From Linepithema humile (Eukaryota > Arthropoda > Insecta > Hymenoptera > Formicidae), in NCBI RefSeq assembly GCF_040581485.1, contig NC_090135.1, positions 5,697,001-5,761,000 on the forward strand: a stretch of DNA of 64,000 nt, written 5' to 3'. Under the pieces are notes generated by a model. The model did not search any database. It saw only the letters and a program-made list of their open reading frames with translations, and was not told the DNA's origin. Of this stretch, positions 34,905 through 44,719 are shown piece after piece. Each line of letters opens with the position of its first letter. Position 1 is the first letter of the stretch. The translations under genes were made by a program, and so were the position numbers.

Positions 34905-36405
34905 AGATGACGGAAATTTTTATTTTTCCGAATTGAGAAAATCCAAACGGGGTTCGAACCTGGATCGCTGGATTTCTAATCCTGGTCCTAGTCTGCTGGG
35001 CTACCTATAGATCTAATGAAATAAGTCGTAGGGTCATATTTATGGCAGGCGCGGGATGACGTAAATTTTTTATTTTTTTCCGAATTGAGAAAATTCAAAC
35101 CGGGTTCAAACCTGTTCCGGATTGTTCTGTGTCTATTTCTCATTGTTCTAGGTTTTAGTGTCGCTGATGTAACATTATCGGTCGAAAAAGACAAAATAAT
35201 TCTCTACCTTCAAGAGTAAAGTGCTCTTTAAACGTTTGTTCTGACAAAACTGAGAGTTGTTCCGGATTGTTCTGTGTCTATTTCTCATTGTTCTAGATTT
35301 TAGTGTCGCTGATGTAACATTATCGGTTGAAAAAGACAAAATAATTCTCTACCTTCAAGAGTAAAGTGCTTTTTATATGTTTGTTCTGGTGAAACTGAGA
35401 GTTGTTCTGGGTTGTTCTATTCGTTTTTAGCTTAAATATGTAATTTGGTGTCAAAACATAATATAATAATAGCGATAAATGTAAAAATACTATTTGGACG
35501 CTTAATGCTATTTTTTGCTATATCTTTTTAAATTCTTTTTTAGGGGGATTAATATTTTAGAACAATGTTTAGAACAATTAGAACAATCCAGAACAGCAAA
35601 AAAATTTGAATTTAAAAAAAAATGGGTGGCCACAAAAATAAATCGTTTTTTTGCTTTTCCCGTCATGTTTTTCGATTTTTTTGCTCATAACTTTGGAACA
35701 ATATAGAACAAACGTAGAACAACCTGGAACAACTAAAAAAATATTCAAAATCGAAAAATGGGGGGCTAACTTCATATAGGCGCGAAGGGGTCGTATTTAT
35801 GGTGGAGCCGCGTCTATATGAGGTACCCCGGACTCTCTGGCAGGTATGGGGCATCAAAACAAACGACGTCACACAGTCGCCTCTAGTCCGTGAAGGGAAG
35901 GGACGTATTTATGGTGGAGCCGCGTCTATATTTGGTACCCCGGACTCTCTGGCAGGTATGGGAAATGTAAACAAACATCGCCAAGGTGTCGAGCGGGGGA
36001 TGATAGAACTACGGCCAAGAGACCTGTGAGCGGGCAAGTATGGGAGAACAAAAGAACGACGTCACGGAGTCAAACGCTGGATTCTGCTAGACCGATATTC
36101 GACGAGATAGAGTGACGACTAAGGGGGGCTCCTGTGCAAACGGTATAGAGCGTGCGCCGGTATAGCGAACAAAAGAACGCAGCGACGAATGATCGGACGC
36201 TTTTTAGTCTGATATTAGGCATGCTGGTTAAGGGGGCAGCGATATCGCGTGAACAGGGTGAGCCACCCGTTTTCGCAGATTGAGCGCGCTGTATGGATTG
36301 GGGAGTGCATGAACATACGAAAAGTGGAAGAAAACAAACACGAGAAATGGAATACAAAATCGTTTATTTGGAATTTTTCTTAAGAATACATAATTGAACA
36401 TTACA
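34905..36405. repeat. Left terminal inverted region of the Polinton
   Basis: It matches the complement of 60186-61182, from CGAGAAATGGAATACAAAAT (inner end) outward through the GCGCGCTGTATGGATTGG stretch to the CATATTTATGGCAGGCGCGG modules. Two ~105 bp modules containing CGGACTCTCTGGCAGGTATG occur here against about four on the right. A segment at 35110-35740 has no counterpart on the right. Short open frames across it are not genes. Confidence 0.88.
35110..35740. mobile_element. Insertion in the left Polinton repeat with 146-bp units
   Basis: The segment is absent from the right terminal repeat. It contains two copies plus a part of a 146-bp unit starting GTTCCGGATTGTTCTGTGTC (35113, 35259, about 35405). 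Its outer parts carry inverted GTTC-type motifs (GTTCCGGATTGTTCT and GAACAACCTGGAACAAC). This looks like a small non-autonomous insertion; the class is unknown. Confidence 0.5.
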
Positions 36406-36506
36406 GTCAAAATATAAAAATATTTTATTTGACTTACTGAATACGTTCTAAAAATATTATTTCAAAGCATGCATCGAGAAATGTTAAATATATGAAATAA
36501 AATGTT

Positions 36507-37022
36507 TTATTTAAAATTTTTAAAAATACATCGTTGAATATTACAACAAGTACTTGTACGTAGTTTCGTTTGCTCATTTTTTTTACAATGAAAAATTTTG
36601 CGATATAAGCATACTATCAGTCTGTCGTTTTGGTTATAATCATCGGTGAAAAGACGAAGAAATTGCTCAAGGTTGTAACCAAGAGACAAATAGTAAAGAA
36701 ACACGCAACAATATTGGCCGCATGAAAAAAATCTTTGTAGCTGCACGGTGTTCCATTGATACGTGGTGGAATTTCGTCGAAGTCGCAGATGAAATCGTTG
36801 ATCCGAGTGTGGCGGGATTCCGTAACTATCGGAATATGTGCCGGTACCGTGTTCGTCGATGTAAAAGGCGACCCAGTGTCTTCTGGGGCGATCATGCTCG
36901 TCTGTATTAGCGACAATGGCTGTCGATCTCGTCCACACCCTCGGTAGTCTGTCGGCAGGATAGACTCCTGCATATCTGACATTGAGACGACGCAACGCAT
37001 GTAAGATTTGCAGTGAATTCAT
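36507..37022 (-). CDS. Polinton adenain-like cysteine protease
   Basis: 171 residues starting at the ATG ending 37022. The arrangement matches adenovirus-type (C5) maturation proteases: RRHWVAFYID carries the catalytic His near residue 49. TYSDSYG supplies the likely acidic residue about 17 positions later. FFSCGQYCCVFLYYL carries the nucleophile Cys near residue 111. In Polintons this enzyme is thought to process capsid proteins during virion-like particle assembly. It is the last gene of the minus-strand block, next to the left terminal repeat, and looks open and full length. The C-terminal ~25 residues are low-complexity. A shorter overlapping frame at 36617-37000 is a shadow. Confidence 0.85.
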   Translation of the reverse strand: MNSLQILHALRRLNVRYAGVYPADRLPRVWTRSTAIVANTDEHDRPRRHWVAFYIDEHGTGTYSDSYGIPPHSDQRFHLRLRRNSTTYQWNTVQLQRFFSCGQYCCVFLYYLSLGYNLEQFLRLFTDDYNQNDRLIVCLYRKIFHCKKNEQTKLRTSTCCNIQRCIFKNFK

Positions 37023-37204
37023 TTGTCGCGTAACAAGACGGTGCTCGTGCGCAAGGAATTATTTGTATAGTAGAGTCGCAGAGGTTTATCTCCTTTTGCG
37101 TAGAGTAGACGTTCTCGAATGATTGTGCGGAGATGGTTTGTTGAGCGTTGCTATCGGTAAGATATTCTTCTTTCTTTACACACGGTATATCTTTTGCAAT
37201 GTAA

Positions 37205-37996
37205 TTACGTGATTGATTCTTGTCTTCTTCTTCTTCTTCTTCTTCTTCTTCTTCTTTTTTCCGTAGCGTTACGCCACGTTTCCATATTGCGAATTATATC
37301 GAAATTTTTATTTTTTTTCATAAAAACGCCGCTGTCAGCTTTTTCGCTTATGCTCCAATTTTTATGAGAAACATCATCGCAGCTCGAAACGATGCTACAC
37401 TCACTGCTGGTGTTTTGAGCGCCTATCCAACGTTTCAATTTGCCGGCGTTGCGTAACGCGCAAAGAAATTTGTCTGTAGAGCAAAATCGAAAACCGTGGT
37501 GAGAGCACCAATGTCCGCTCTCTTTGTCTTCCGACAAATTTTTAAACGCCGGAGAAATTTTTTCTAGATTATATACGTTTCTGGAAAGTAGACGCCTCAG
37601 ATAGCGGGCCTTTTCTTGCCCCCTGGTATAGATGTAGCGCACTCGACGTGTTATTTCTCGCAGTTGTATTACGAAACATTTAAGATCGGTTTCGCCATCG
37701 AAGCACTCGATTCCGTGATAATTTCGCGAAAGCCAGTTGTTTTCTCGTCTCGATTTTTCAGGTAAATCGTCAAAGGGATAGGGAGGCGTCATAATCCAGT
37801 GTCCGATGATTGCGGAGTTAAGCGCGACAACAGCCACTTCTTTCGGAATAAACTTCTCGTCGGCATCGCGGAAACCCTGTATATCGATGACTATATCCAT
37901 GGTTATGTCCAAATACTCGCTCTTTCTTTTCAAACGAAGCGACGCCGTTCGTGTCTTGAACAAAACTGAATCTTTTTTCGCTGCTTTACACGTCAT
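37205..37996 (-). CDS. Conserved Polinton protein of unknown function
   Basis: 263 residues from the ATG ending 37996. An N-terminal segment reads VIDIQGFRDADEKFIPKEVA, then HWIMTPPYPFDDL and WLSRNYHGIECFDG, with a Cys/His cluster (HWCSHHGFRFCS) near residue 165. This pattern recurs, to my knowledge, in insect Polintons between the protease and capsid genes, but I know no proven role. The acidic DIQGF start and spaced acidic residues could suggest a nuclease-like fold, which is speculation. The C-terminus runs into an (AGA)n microsatellite that gives about ten Arg codons (37222-37257), so its natural end may have been altered. Confidence 0.6.
   Translation of the reverse strand: MTCKAAKKDSVLFKTRTASLRLKRKSEYLDITMDIVIDIQGFRDADEKFIPKEVAVVALNSAIIGHWIMTPPYPFDDLPEKSRRENNWLSRNYHGIECFDGETDLKCFVIQLREITRRVRYIYTRGQEKARYLRRLLSRNVYNLEKISPAFKNLSEDKESGHWCSHHGFRFCSTDKFLCALRNAGKLKRWIGAQNTSSECSIVSSCDDVSHKNWSISEKADSGVFMKKNKNFDIIRNMETWRNATEKRRRRRRRRRRRQESIT
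37222..37257. repeat. (TTC)n microsatellite
   Basis: About twelve TTC triplets at the 3' end of the preceding minus-strand gene. Confidence 0.95.
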
Positions 37997-38076
37997 TTGA
38001 GAAAACAGACGTTAGGGAAAAATGTACGTAGTAGTGGTAGTAGTAGTAGAGGTGGGGGGTTCAACGTTATAAAAAC

Positions 38077-39414
38077 CTAACCGCCAAAATCGACGATAAC
38101 TTGTCGAGAGGAGTCTATTTCTAGAATATTATCGAACTCTGCATAAACGATACAATTAACGGTCGTGGTAAGCGCCTTATCAAATTTCACTTCTAATCGC
38201 AAACTACCATGTTTCGCGAGATTCCAATGTCCGGCGCAATGAACGGACAAGTCGGGGGTAAGATCAAAAGCGAAAAGAATGTAGCCCTGGGCATAATCCT
38301 CTCTACTTATAGAATTTCCCTCGTTCAAGAAGTGAATGCCGGTTCCCGAGAAGAGCGTGTGGTAGGCTTCGACGTAAAGCTTTTCGTCTTTCGAGAAGTT
38401 CGGTTGTAACGGCCTACTGGGGATTTGCATACCATCGGCATACAGAGAAAAGAAATTTATATCGTAGTTTCTGAAATTAAACGGATTCAATTTTCTATCG
38501 CCATTAAACGCTCTGTTATCGACAAAACCGACTATTACGCGTTTCGGCAGTTGTCCGAGTATTACATTATCTATCGATTCTCCTACGAGTCCGGCGTGAA
38601 TCGTAAATGTTTTAACCTCGACTTTTGTGAGAGGATATTTGGCGGTGGTTTTACTCAACATTCTCGCGTGCGAGAGTAACACACCAGGGCTTATCTTTGC
38701 TCTTCTAACGAGCAGACTAGCGTCTAGAAGGCGTATTTTTGACACCAAATTAGATTCCATAAGGCAAAACAAATCTTTCGAGCGAACGAGCCTTATTCTA
38801 ACTTCCACCCCGTTGATTAAGAATTTATCCTGATTGAAAACGTCGCAGTGAAGATGACCTATGAGATCTAGCGCCTGTCCGTCTCGAATGTAACGCGAGC
38901 GTCTCACGAGAGCCTGATTCGTGGTTTGCGACTCTAGGAGAGCGTCCATTAAGCCCGGGGTATCCGCGTCCCACAGACAGGAGGTCAGATGGGAGTTTTT
39001 TGCGGGTGAAAAATAATTTAATAACGCCTCGATGTAAGCCCGATACGCGTAAGCGTTGTTTGGGGTTGACACGAGTTTTTGATTGAAGTATATGTCGATT
39101 TGGTTGAACATGGAATGCAGTAAATGATTTACAGGGCCTACTTTGAACTTGAGGGTGCCAGCGGCGGTACCGCCTCCTGCTAGGGGGGAAGATTCTACGC
39201 GTACGCGAAAACTCAACATGGTGTGTGTGAGATCTAGATAATCTTCCCCATGGCCGGGTATGACGAATTCTATAGGCGCGTCGTCCGCGAGCGACGTTAC
39301 GGGTTTGTAATAAATCCATTGCGATCTCTCGATGCTGGTTTGTGTAGGCGGTAAAAAAAAGAGATCGAGTTCACTCTTTAAGCACTCGTTTGAATGTGTA
39401 TGAAGAAAGGACAT
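38077..39414 (-). CDS. Polinton major capsid protein (double jelly-roll)
   Basis: 445 residues, ATG ending 39414. The N-terminus reads MSFLHTHSNECLKSELDLFF, followed by IEFVIPGHGEDYLDLTHTML, the start typical of Polinton and adintovirus-type capsid proteins. Middle landmarks are NHLLHSMFNQIDIYFN and the C-terminal LSVHCAGHWNLAKHGSLRLE. It should form hexon-like trimers of an icosahedral shell. The frame is uninterrupted, unlike integrase and polymerase nearby. It follows the basic protein gene by 30 bp, consistent with a compact transcription block. The identification rests on sequence pattern and gene position, without a structure comparison. Confidence 0.85.
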   Translation of the reverse strand: MSFLHTHSNECLKSELDLFFLPPTQTSIERSQWIYYKPVTSLADDAPIEFVIPGHGEDYLDLTHTMLSFRVRVESSPLAGGGTAAGTLKFKVGPVNHLLHSMFNQIDIYFNQKLVSTPNNAYAYRAYIEALLNYFSPAKNSHLTSCLWDADTPGLMDALLESQTTNQALVRRSRYIRDGQALDLIGHLHCDVFNQDKFLINGVEVRIRLVRSKDLFCLMESNLVSKIRLLDASLLVRRAKISPGVLLSHARMLSKTTAKYPLTKVEVKTFTIHAGLVGESIDNVILGQLPKRVIVGFVDNRAFNGDRKLNPFNFRNYDINFFSLYADGMQIPSRPLQPNFSKDEKLYVEAYHTLFSGTGIHFLNEGNSISREDYAQGYILFAFDLTPDLSVHCAGHWNLAKHGSLRLEVKFDKALTTTVNCIVYAEFDNILEIDSSRQVIVDFGG

Positions 39415-39443
39415 ACTCCGTAAATTCCTAATTCACACGTCGA

Positions 39444-40040
39444 TTAAGAGAATATGTCGGCTACATTGCGTTTCTTGACTTGACGACAGCGCCCTGTGGA
39501 TGGCTTTTTTTTGTTGTTGGTCTTTCTACCTGCCGTGCGTATTTTCTTCGTTGCTCTTTTTTTGTTCGTGATTTTTCTTCGCGCGTTGCTATTCTTCGAC
39601 GATTTCTTTGTGTTCGTCTGACGATGAGGACGACGACGGCGCTTAGAAACAGCGTTGCGTCTTACGTGACTGAAGAAAGGAAACTGAAGCGCAGCTGTTT
39701 TCGCGGATACTTTATAACCTGTTCCTTTCATCAAGCTAGTTATTTTTTCTTTGGCTTTTCTTTTGAGATTTCCGCTCGATTCCTTGAGATGAGATTTGAC
39801 CGCTTCCTTAAACGGCGTATTATTTTCGACATCCTCCATCACGTTAACGCCGGCTCGTAAAGCTTCTTTACCAACCGCTCGTACACCTTTACTCAGATAA
39901 GGAAGCACCCTCCTGAATAATCCTCCGAGAAAACTACCGATTCCGTGTCCTCGTTGATAGAGTGCTCCGACGAAAACCCTCGTGATTCCTCCGCTCCTAC
40001 CTCCGCTATCGTAATATTCGTGGTCCTCCGGTCTAGCCAT
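39444..40040 (-). CDS. Polinton basic protein (PX-like, possible core/minor capsid component)
   Basis: 198 residues beginning MARPEDHEYYDSGG. A glycine-rich amphipathic region (GIGSFLGGLFRRVLPYL) follows, then VGKEALRAGVNVMEDVENN and a very Lys/Arg-rich C-terminal half. Polintons carry such a gene beside the capsid genes. The amphipathic helix plus basic tail recalls membrane-active or DNA-condensing capsid proteins, but the role is inferred. It lies between the penton-like and major capsid genes on the same strand and is open. Confidence 0.65.
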   Translation of the reverse strand: MARPEDHEYYDSGGRSGGITRVFVGALYQRGHGIGSFLGGLFRRVLPYLSKGVRAVGKEALRAGVNVMEDVENNTPFKEAVKSHLKESSGNLKRKAKEKITSLMKGTGYKVSAKTAALQFPFFSHVRRNAVSKRRRRPHRQTNTKKSSKNSNARRKITNKKRATKKIRTAGRKTNNKKKPSTGRCRQVKKRNVADIFS

Positions 40041-40069
40041 AGCGAGCGGCTTTTCCGACTGATTTTTTC

Positions 40070-41006
40070 TTACTGGAAACGTCTAAAGTGCAACGTCACC
40101 GTTAGCGTTCCCAATTGAAATGGTATTCTTTTTCCGAATTGATCTTTTATATCTATTTCAATCCTGCGGAAATACGTTTGTTGTAATGGGATATAATGCG
40201 GGACGGAGAAATGTTTCACTTGATTCGCGCCGTACGCGTAATAATGTCCGTAATGTTGCAGCTTGACCGGTACTATTCGAAGAAGTGGAGTTTGCACATC
40301 GCCGGTTATATAAGGTTCGCAAATATCACAATAAACAAAGAGTTTATCGGGAATACCGCGCAGCAATCCGTGCGGTTCGACGGTATAGAAACTTCCAGCG
40401 CGCACTCCTTGTTCCGTTTTAAACCCGAGTTTAATAAAAGGCGCTGTAAAAATATCTTTGGAATTAGGTTTAGTCGCAGTAAGCGTGGTATAATATGCGA
40501 TTTCTAGGCGATTGCTAGGCGTTGGTATGGCCCCGCCGCAGCCGAGTATTCGTAGAAGATTATCGGAAACGTTCATATGATGAATCAGATTGCATTTATT
40601 TTCATCGCATGTAATGTCGAACAAGATTTTACCGCCGCCTAGCGTCTTCTAGTTTCAAATTAATATGCGAATTCGCATCTTTGCAAGCCGAATTAATAGC
40701 GGAGATAAGTTCCTCGATATTTTTATAAATACCATTCGGAATTACGCCTTCCGTCGACGTTAACGGCGCCCCGTTTTTCCTCGTCTCGTGTCCATTTTCA
40801 ATATCGACGAATCTAATGACATTTTCAACGTGGTTTATGTGTAAAAAAGTAGTGGGAAATTGGATCTTGTTAAGCGCGACTTCCCATTCGCCGTGTAAAT
40901 GTATAGGTTGAGGTAATTCTGTGGTGAAGGAAGTGGTTGCATTGTGCGGAAAATAACGCATGCTGCTATTGCTGGGAAGAATCAAGAGAAATTGATCCGT
41001 CCTCAT
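40070..41006 (-). pseudogene. Polinton minor capsid (penton-like) protein, frameshifted
   Basis: The likely start is the ATG at 41004-41006 (MRTDQFLLILPSNSSMRYF). The first frame reads a beta-rich N-terminal part with LHGEWEVALNKIQFPTTF and ends at a stop near 40629. The second half continues in another frame to 40070 (FDITCDENKC..., ...LGTLTVTLHF). A one-base shift in the GC-rich stretch at about 40625-40640 separates them. The order EVAL...IQFP followed by a C-terminal jelly-roll-like region fits Polinton penton proteins. Its 5' end overlaps the 3' end of the integrase gene. Confidence 0.7.
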
Positions 41007-42087
41007 TTTGAACAAGCGGGGTTAAACTCGAAGCAGGGATCCAAGAATCAAACTTACTGGGATAACCACGCCAGCTAACCAGCACCTGCTTATTATTACC
41101 GTGACCCCGGTTTCTTATCACACGGTCGACGATAAACTCCTCCTCCTGCAAGTTTTTCTCAACCCGAGCCAATTCTTGTTCGTAAAAAATGCTGTCTATG
41201 ACTTCTCCCGCTAAATCGCTCGTGGTTTTCGCCAATCGAGTATGCGATGAATTCGAAATATCTCCTCACTCCACCGCGCCTCGTATCCTTTCTCGAAGAC
41301 GACTTTTGCTCTACTGATACGAACGTGATCACCGACGTGGTATTTAGCCTTTCGGCGTTTTTCGTTCGCTTCGCCGTTGCTCCTCCATCGGCGCGTTATA
41401 TTTTCACGCGCGATACGCGCATTTTCTCTCGTAACAGCATACGATTGCATTCTGGTGCTCGAATGACGGGTGTGATTATAGGCGTTTACGATATTCTGCA
41501 AAACATCGATGTAGCGTCGTGTATTTTTATGCGTAAAATAACACCACATTCATTCTTTCAATGTTCTGTTGAAGCGCTCGACGATGGCAGCTTTGACATC
41601 CGGATTGCGGGCTACGCGAAAACGAATGTCATTTTCTTCCAAAAACTTTTGTAGCGATCGCCCGACAAATTCTTTACCCTTGTCCGTTTGTAGGTATACG
41701 GGCGCGCGACCGTTACTTCTCGAGAGCACGTTCTGAAAAGCTCTCATTACGGAATTACTCGTTTTGTCGCGCAATGGTTCTACCCAGACGTATTTACTAA
41801 GTACATCGATAATCACGAGTAAATATATACGAATATCCCTCGTTGTAACTTTTGAGATTTCGGAGTTTGATTAAATCTGCCTCCCACAGATCGTCGATAT
41901 TCGTTACGTTGTAATGCATTCGCGGAAATTTCCGTCGCAATGGACGATGCAGTGTGTAGGCGTCTTGTGCTTCGAGCCATCGCTCGACATTGTTACGGGG
42001 TAAATTCGCCGCGCGAAACAGATTATCGACAGCCGAATAGTCAGCATAATGCGCGGGATCGTAGTACAATTTTTCAAGAGCCGTCAT
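40966..42087 (-). pseudogene. Polinton integrase with chromodomain, three lesions
   Basis: The ATG ends at 42087. The first part contains DDLWEADLIKL with the first catalytic Asp. A frameshift near 41818 is followed by IIDVLSKYVWVEPL and QTDKGKEFVG (second Asp), then IVERFNRTLKE (Glu), completing a DDE core. An in-frame TGA at 41550-41552 comes next, then the C-terminal region (YNHTRHSSTRM, YHVGDHVRISR). A second frameshift near 41230 leads into a chromodomain (EEFIVDRVIRNRG and VSWRGYPSKFDSWIP). The enzyme normally inserts Polinton DNA and makes 6-bp duplications; this copy cannot be translated intact. Confidence 0.88.
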
Positions 42088-42949
42088 TCCAATTTACTCC
42101 ATTCTAACAGGCGTCTTGCTGGTGGAGAATCCGTGTTTCTCTGAGGAGTGGAACTCGCCGCAGGACCGGTAAGTTTCGCGATATTTTGCAAAGAACCGAC
42201 TGTTAATAATTTTTTATTTCTCACTAGTGCGGAGGGAATGTTCAAGTCGTGAAGTAATCGCGCGAACTGAACTCTTCCCGCGGCTTTCACGGTTTTTCTA
42301 TCGCGCATCGCCTCGTTTATCAGGTCTGAGATATTTGAATCTTTTACGACGTTACCGTCTATGGTCACGACTTCGTACTCATCCCAGTTAATTCTAGTCG
42401 ACGATGCTTTATCGAGCAAGCGTTTCGTCAGTAAGCGAGCTCGGCACTGTAAGATTTCGGTACGCTTTCCACTATTCTTTCGACGCTTTTCATTACCCCG
42501 AGACTCGCGTCGTGTTCTTTCGGGAGGCTTCTCGTACGACTAGAGCCCGGAGCGAATGAGAGATCGCTCGGCGGTACTTCTTCATGAGTGTCCATCGCGT
42601 CTTCTTCCTCTTCTTCTTCCTCGGCGTTACGCGCGTCTTGATTTCGTCGTCCGTGTGCTACTCGTACAAAGTGAAGATATCGCCAAAGAACCTCTTTATA
42701 CATCTTCCATCTCTCGGCTTCGTCGTTCGGATAGGGCAAATTAAGAATTCGACTCATCTCCGCATCGAGTCTGGATAGAGCGGTTCCGGGTGTTCGTACG
42801 GAATTATAATTATTATTATTATTAGCGCTTTCGTCCGGTGTGTTTTCCACGAGCGGTGCGCCGTAGTCGGTAGTCGGTTGATGCAATTGACGCTGCATTC
42901 TCTCGAGATTTTCCGTAGAAATTAAAACCATTTTTTTCGCCCTTTCCAT
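42084..42949 (-). pseudogene. Conserved Polinton protein preceding integrase, frameshifted
   Basis: It begins at an ATG ending 42949 (MERAKKMVLISTENLERMQ), followed by an Asn-rich and Pro-poor region and a run of acidic residues (EEEEEEED). The first frame stops at 42428. The continuation in the next frame (RINWDEYEVVTIDGNVV, ...FARLLHDLNIPSALV) ends at 42084, overlapping the integrase start. This two-part layout, with a KMVLI-type start and a C-terminal winged-helix-like segment, recurs in animal Polintons as far as I recall; the function is unknown. One base of shift around 42425 breaks it. Confidence 0.6.
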
Positions 42950-42979
42950 AACACTCGATATTATTTTCTCTCTTGTATT

Positions 42980-43357
42980 TTAAGCCGTCACCTTGTCTAT
43001 GATTCGCAAAAATAAGGCCTCTAATAGAGGAACGATAATATAGGATAAGAATCCACCTCGTTGTACCAATAGCTTTCTTTTATTCTTCCAATTTCCACGC
43101 TTTGCCGCGATACGACGTAGCGTCGTTTTGTATTTGCTCAGACGATTTTTTTCGCGCCGTTCGAGCGCAACGTTACTATTGAGCGTGTTGAAAACGCATT
43201 CGCAAATACAGCGAATAAATTTTTCGTCCGCGGTTCGCAGGAAGGAGCTGCGTTGATTTTTGTTCAGATGACACAGCGCCTCTAGAAGACAAACGTTTCT
43301 CTTTCCGATCGAACGTCTAGCGGTTTTCGTTGCACCGTCCGACGCCGCTTCTTTCAT
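42980..43357 (-). CDS. Small conserved Polinton protein of unknown function
   Basis: 125 residues, ATG ending 43357. The conserved-looking core reads FIRCICECVFNTLNSNVAL, followed by basic YKTTLRRIAAKRG and a hydrophobic C-terminus (GGFLSYIIVPLLEALFL) that could be a membrane segment. It lies between the ATPase and the 42.1-42.9 kb gene on the same strand and is open. I recall similar short proteins beside Polinton capsid genes but no established role. Confidence 0.55.
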   Translation of the reverse strand: MKEAASDGATKTARRSIGKRNVCLLEALCHLNKNQRSSFLRTADEKFIRCICECVFNTLNSNVALERREKNRLSKYKTTLRRIAAKRGNWKNKRKLLVQRGGFLSYIIVPLLEALFLRIIDKVTA

Positions 43358-43408
43358 CGTGAAAAAGTCTCTCGCAACTGTCGTCTCGCGAGCAATGGTG
43401 CATACATT

Positions 43409-44107
43409 TTATACGCTGGAGAACGATTTGCGCGGTACGTAGACGTAACGCAACGCATCGTCAGGAAAGATGCTTGTCCGAAATCGATATTTGTCCGGAG
43501 TCGATTATTTCAGATCGAGTAATAAATATCCGTGGGGGCGCGAGGTTGCGTCAAAGTATGCTTCTTCTAGAAACTTTGGGTCATCGGGGTACACCTGTCG
43601 CGCGAGATGGCGAATTTGAGCGCGATCGCGTGGGTTCTTGAAGACGACGATGTAATTGGTATTAAGCGATATGTCGCGCTGACAGCGCCCCTAATGAAAT
43701 AGATTTTGTGTGATAAGTATAACGCTGAGATTCTTATGGTGACTACCCTTTGTAAAAAGATCCACGATGACGTCGCACGAGGATGATTCTCTCATAAGAT
43801 CGTCGATTATCACCAGCTTTGGTGTGAGAGGATCGTGGGAATAATCATGCGCTTGTGGCAACCCCTCGCGAAACTCGATTGCATTTTTCTTTATTTTTCC
43901 CGCAGCGTTCCTTTCTTTTTTCTCAAACACGTATTGAAGTTGTCGATAAGCATTTTGCCATTCGGCGTAATAAAATAAAACTCTTTGGAAAGAAACATCG
44001 GCCATTTCGGATAGATATTTGAGAAAAGTTTTTACAAAGACCGTTTTGCCGCATCTAGTGGGACCGCTGACGATAGACGTCCAAGGATGTTTCCAGCGTA
44101 TGTCCAT
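43409..44107 (-). pseudogene. Polinton packaging ATPase (FtsK/HerA type), two nonsense codons
   Basis: Starts at the ATG ending 44107. The P-loop is SGPTRCGKT near residue 14 and Walker B is LVIIDDLM near residue 100, followed by the sensor-like ILITQNLFH. An in-frame TAG at 43691-43693 and a TAA at 43505-43507 interrupt it. Beyond each stop the same frame continues with plausible protein (SLNTNYIVVFKNPRD...; ...PDDALRYVYVPRKSF) and ends at 43409-43411. The family drives genome packaging into capsids. Both nonsense codons sit where one substitution would give a stop, so this is a recently decayed gene. Confidence 0.88.
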
Positions 44108-44719
44108 CTTGCGAAATGAACCCTTCGCCGTTCGCTCGCGCCTTCATAAACAAAAAAAATCAGCGAAACACTATGACGCGATAAGCTTACTGCCCACTGA
44201 CGGCGGCGGCGGCGGCGGCGGCGACCGCTTGCTTGCGCTAGCGTACAACTCGCGGACTTGAACAAGCTGATTCGGTCCGCGGAGACGCTGAACAAGCGCA
44301 ACCAGCGAAATTGCTCGCGCCAGCGTCCAAGAGTGGAAACGCTACTTCGCGCGATGAAACACTTTTTTTTTCTCGAAAAAAAATGAGGGTTTTATACGGG
44401 AAAGTATTAGGAGAAAGAAAAATCTTTAAGAAAAATTATGCGAGAAAACATTTATTTTTACGAATAAAAGTACATGATTTGAGAATAATAAAAATATTTG
44501 TTTTTATTTCTTAAATTTTTTATAGTTTTTACATAGTTTCTATACAATTATACATTTTACATTTTAAAACTAACAATATTTTCTTAAATTAAATAAAAAA
44601 ATTTTTTATTTATACTTTTTACAAAAATTTATAAATCTACTTAAAGCTATTTACATAAAGTTGGAAAACACGCGCTAACCGTCGACAGCGAAAGAGCGAA
44701 AGAACAATTCCGTAAAAAA
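44108..44719. other. Intergenic region between ATPase and polymerase genes
   Basis: The right part has a GGC triplet run (44203-44222) and several short frames that do not look coding. 44340-44690 is very AT-rich with poly(A)/(T) stretches, as expected for the 3' untranslated region of the polymerase gene. No gene is supported. Confidence 0.6.

Noticed and set aside
35663..36029. Open frames over the Polinton terminal repeats (also 60674-61047)
   Set aside because: Repeated modules give repeated pseudo-peptides on both strands; no domain.
37220..37456. Ser-rich plus-strand frame
   Set aside because: It is the antisense of the (TTC)n run and the Polinton 37.2-38.0 kb gene.
38825..39319. 164-codon minus-strand Arg/Ser-rich frame
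   Set aside because: It is an out-of-frame shadow of the major capsid gene.
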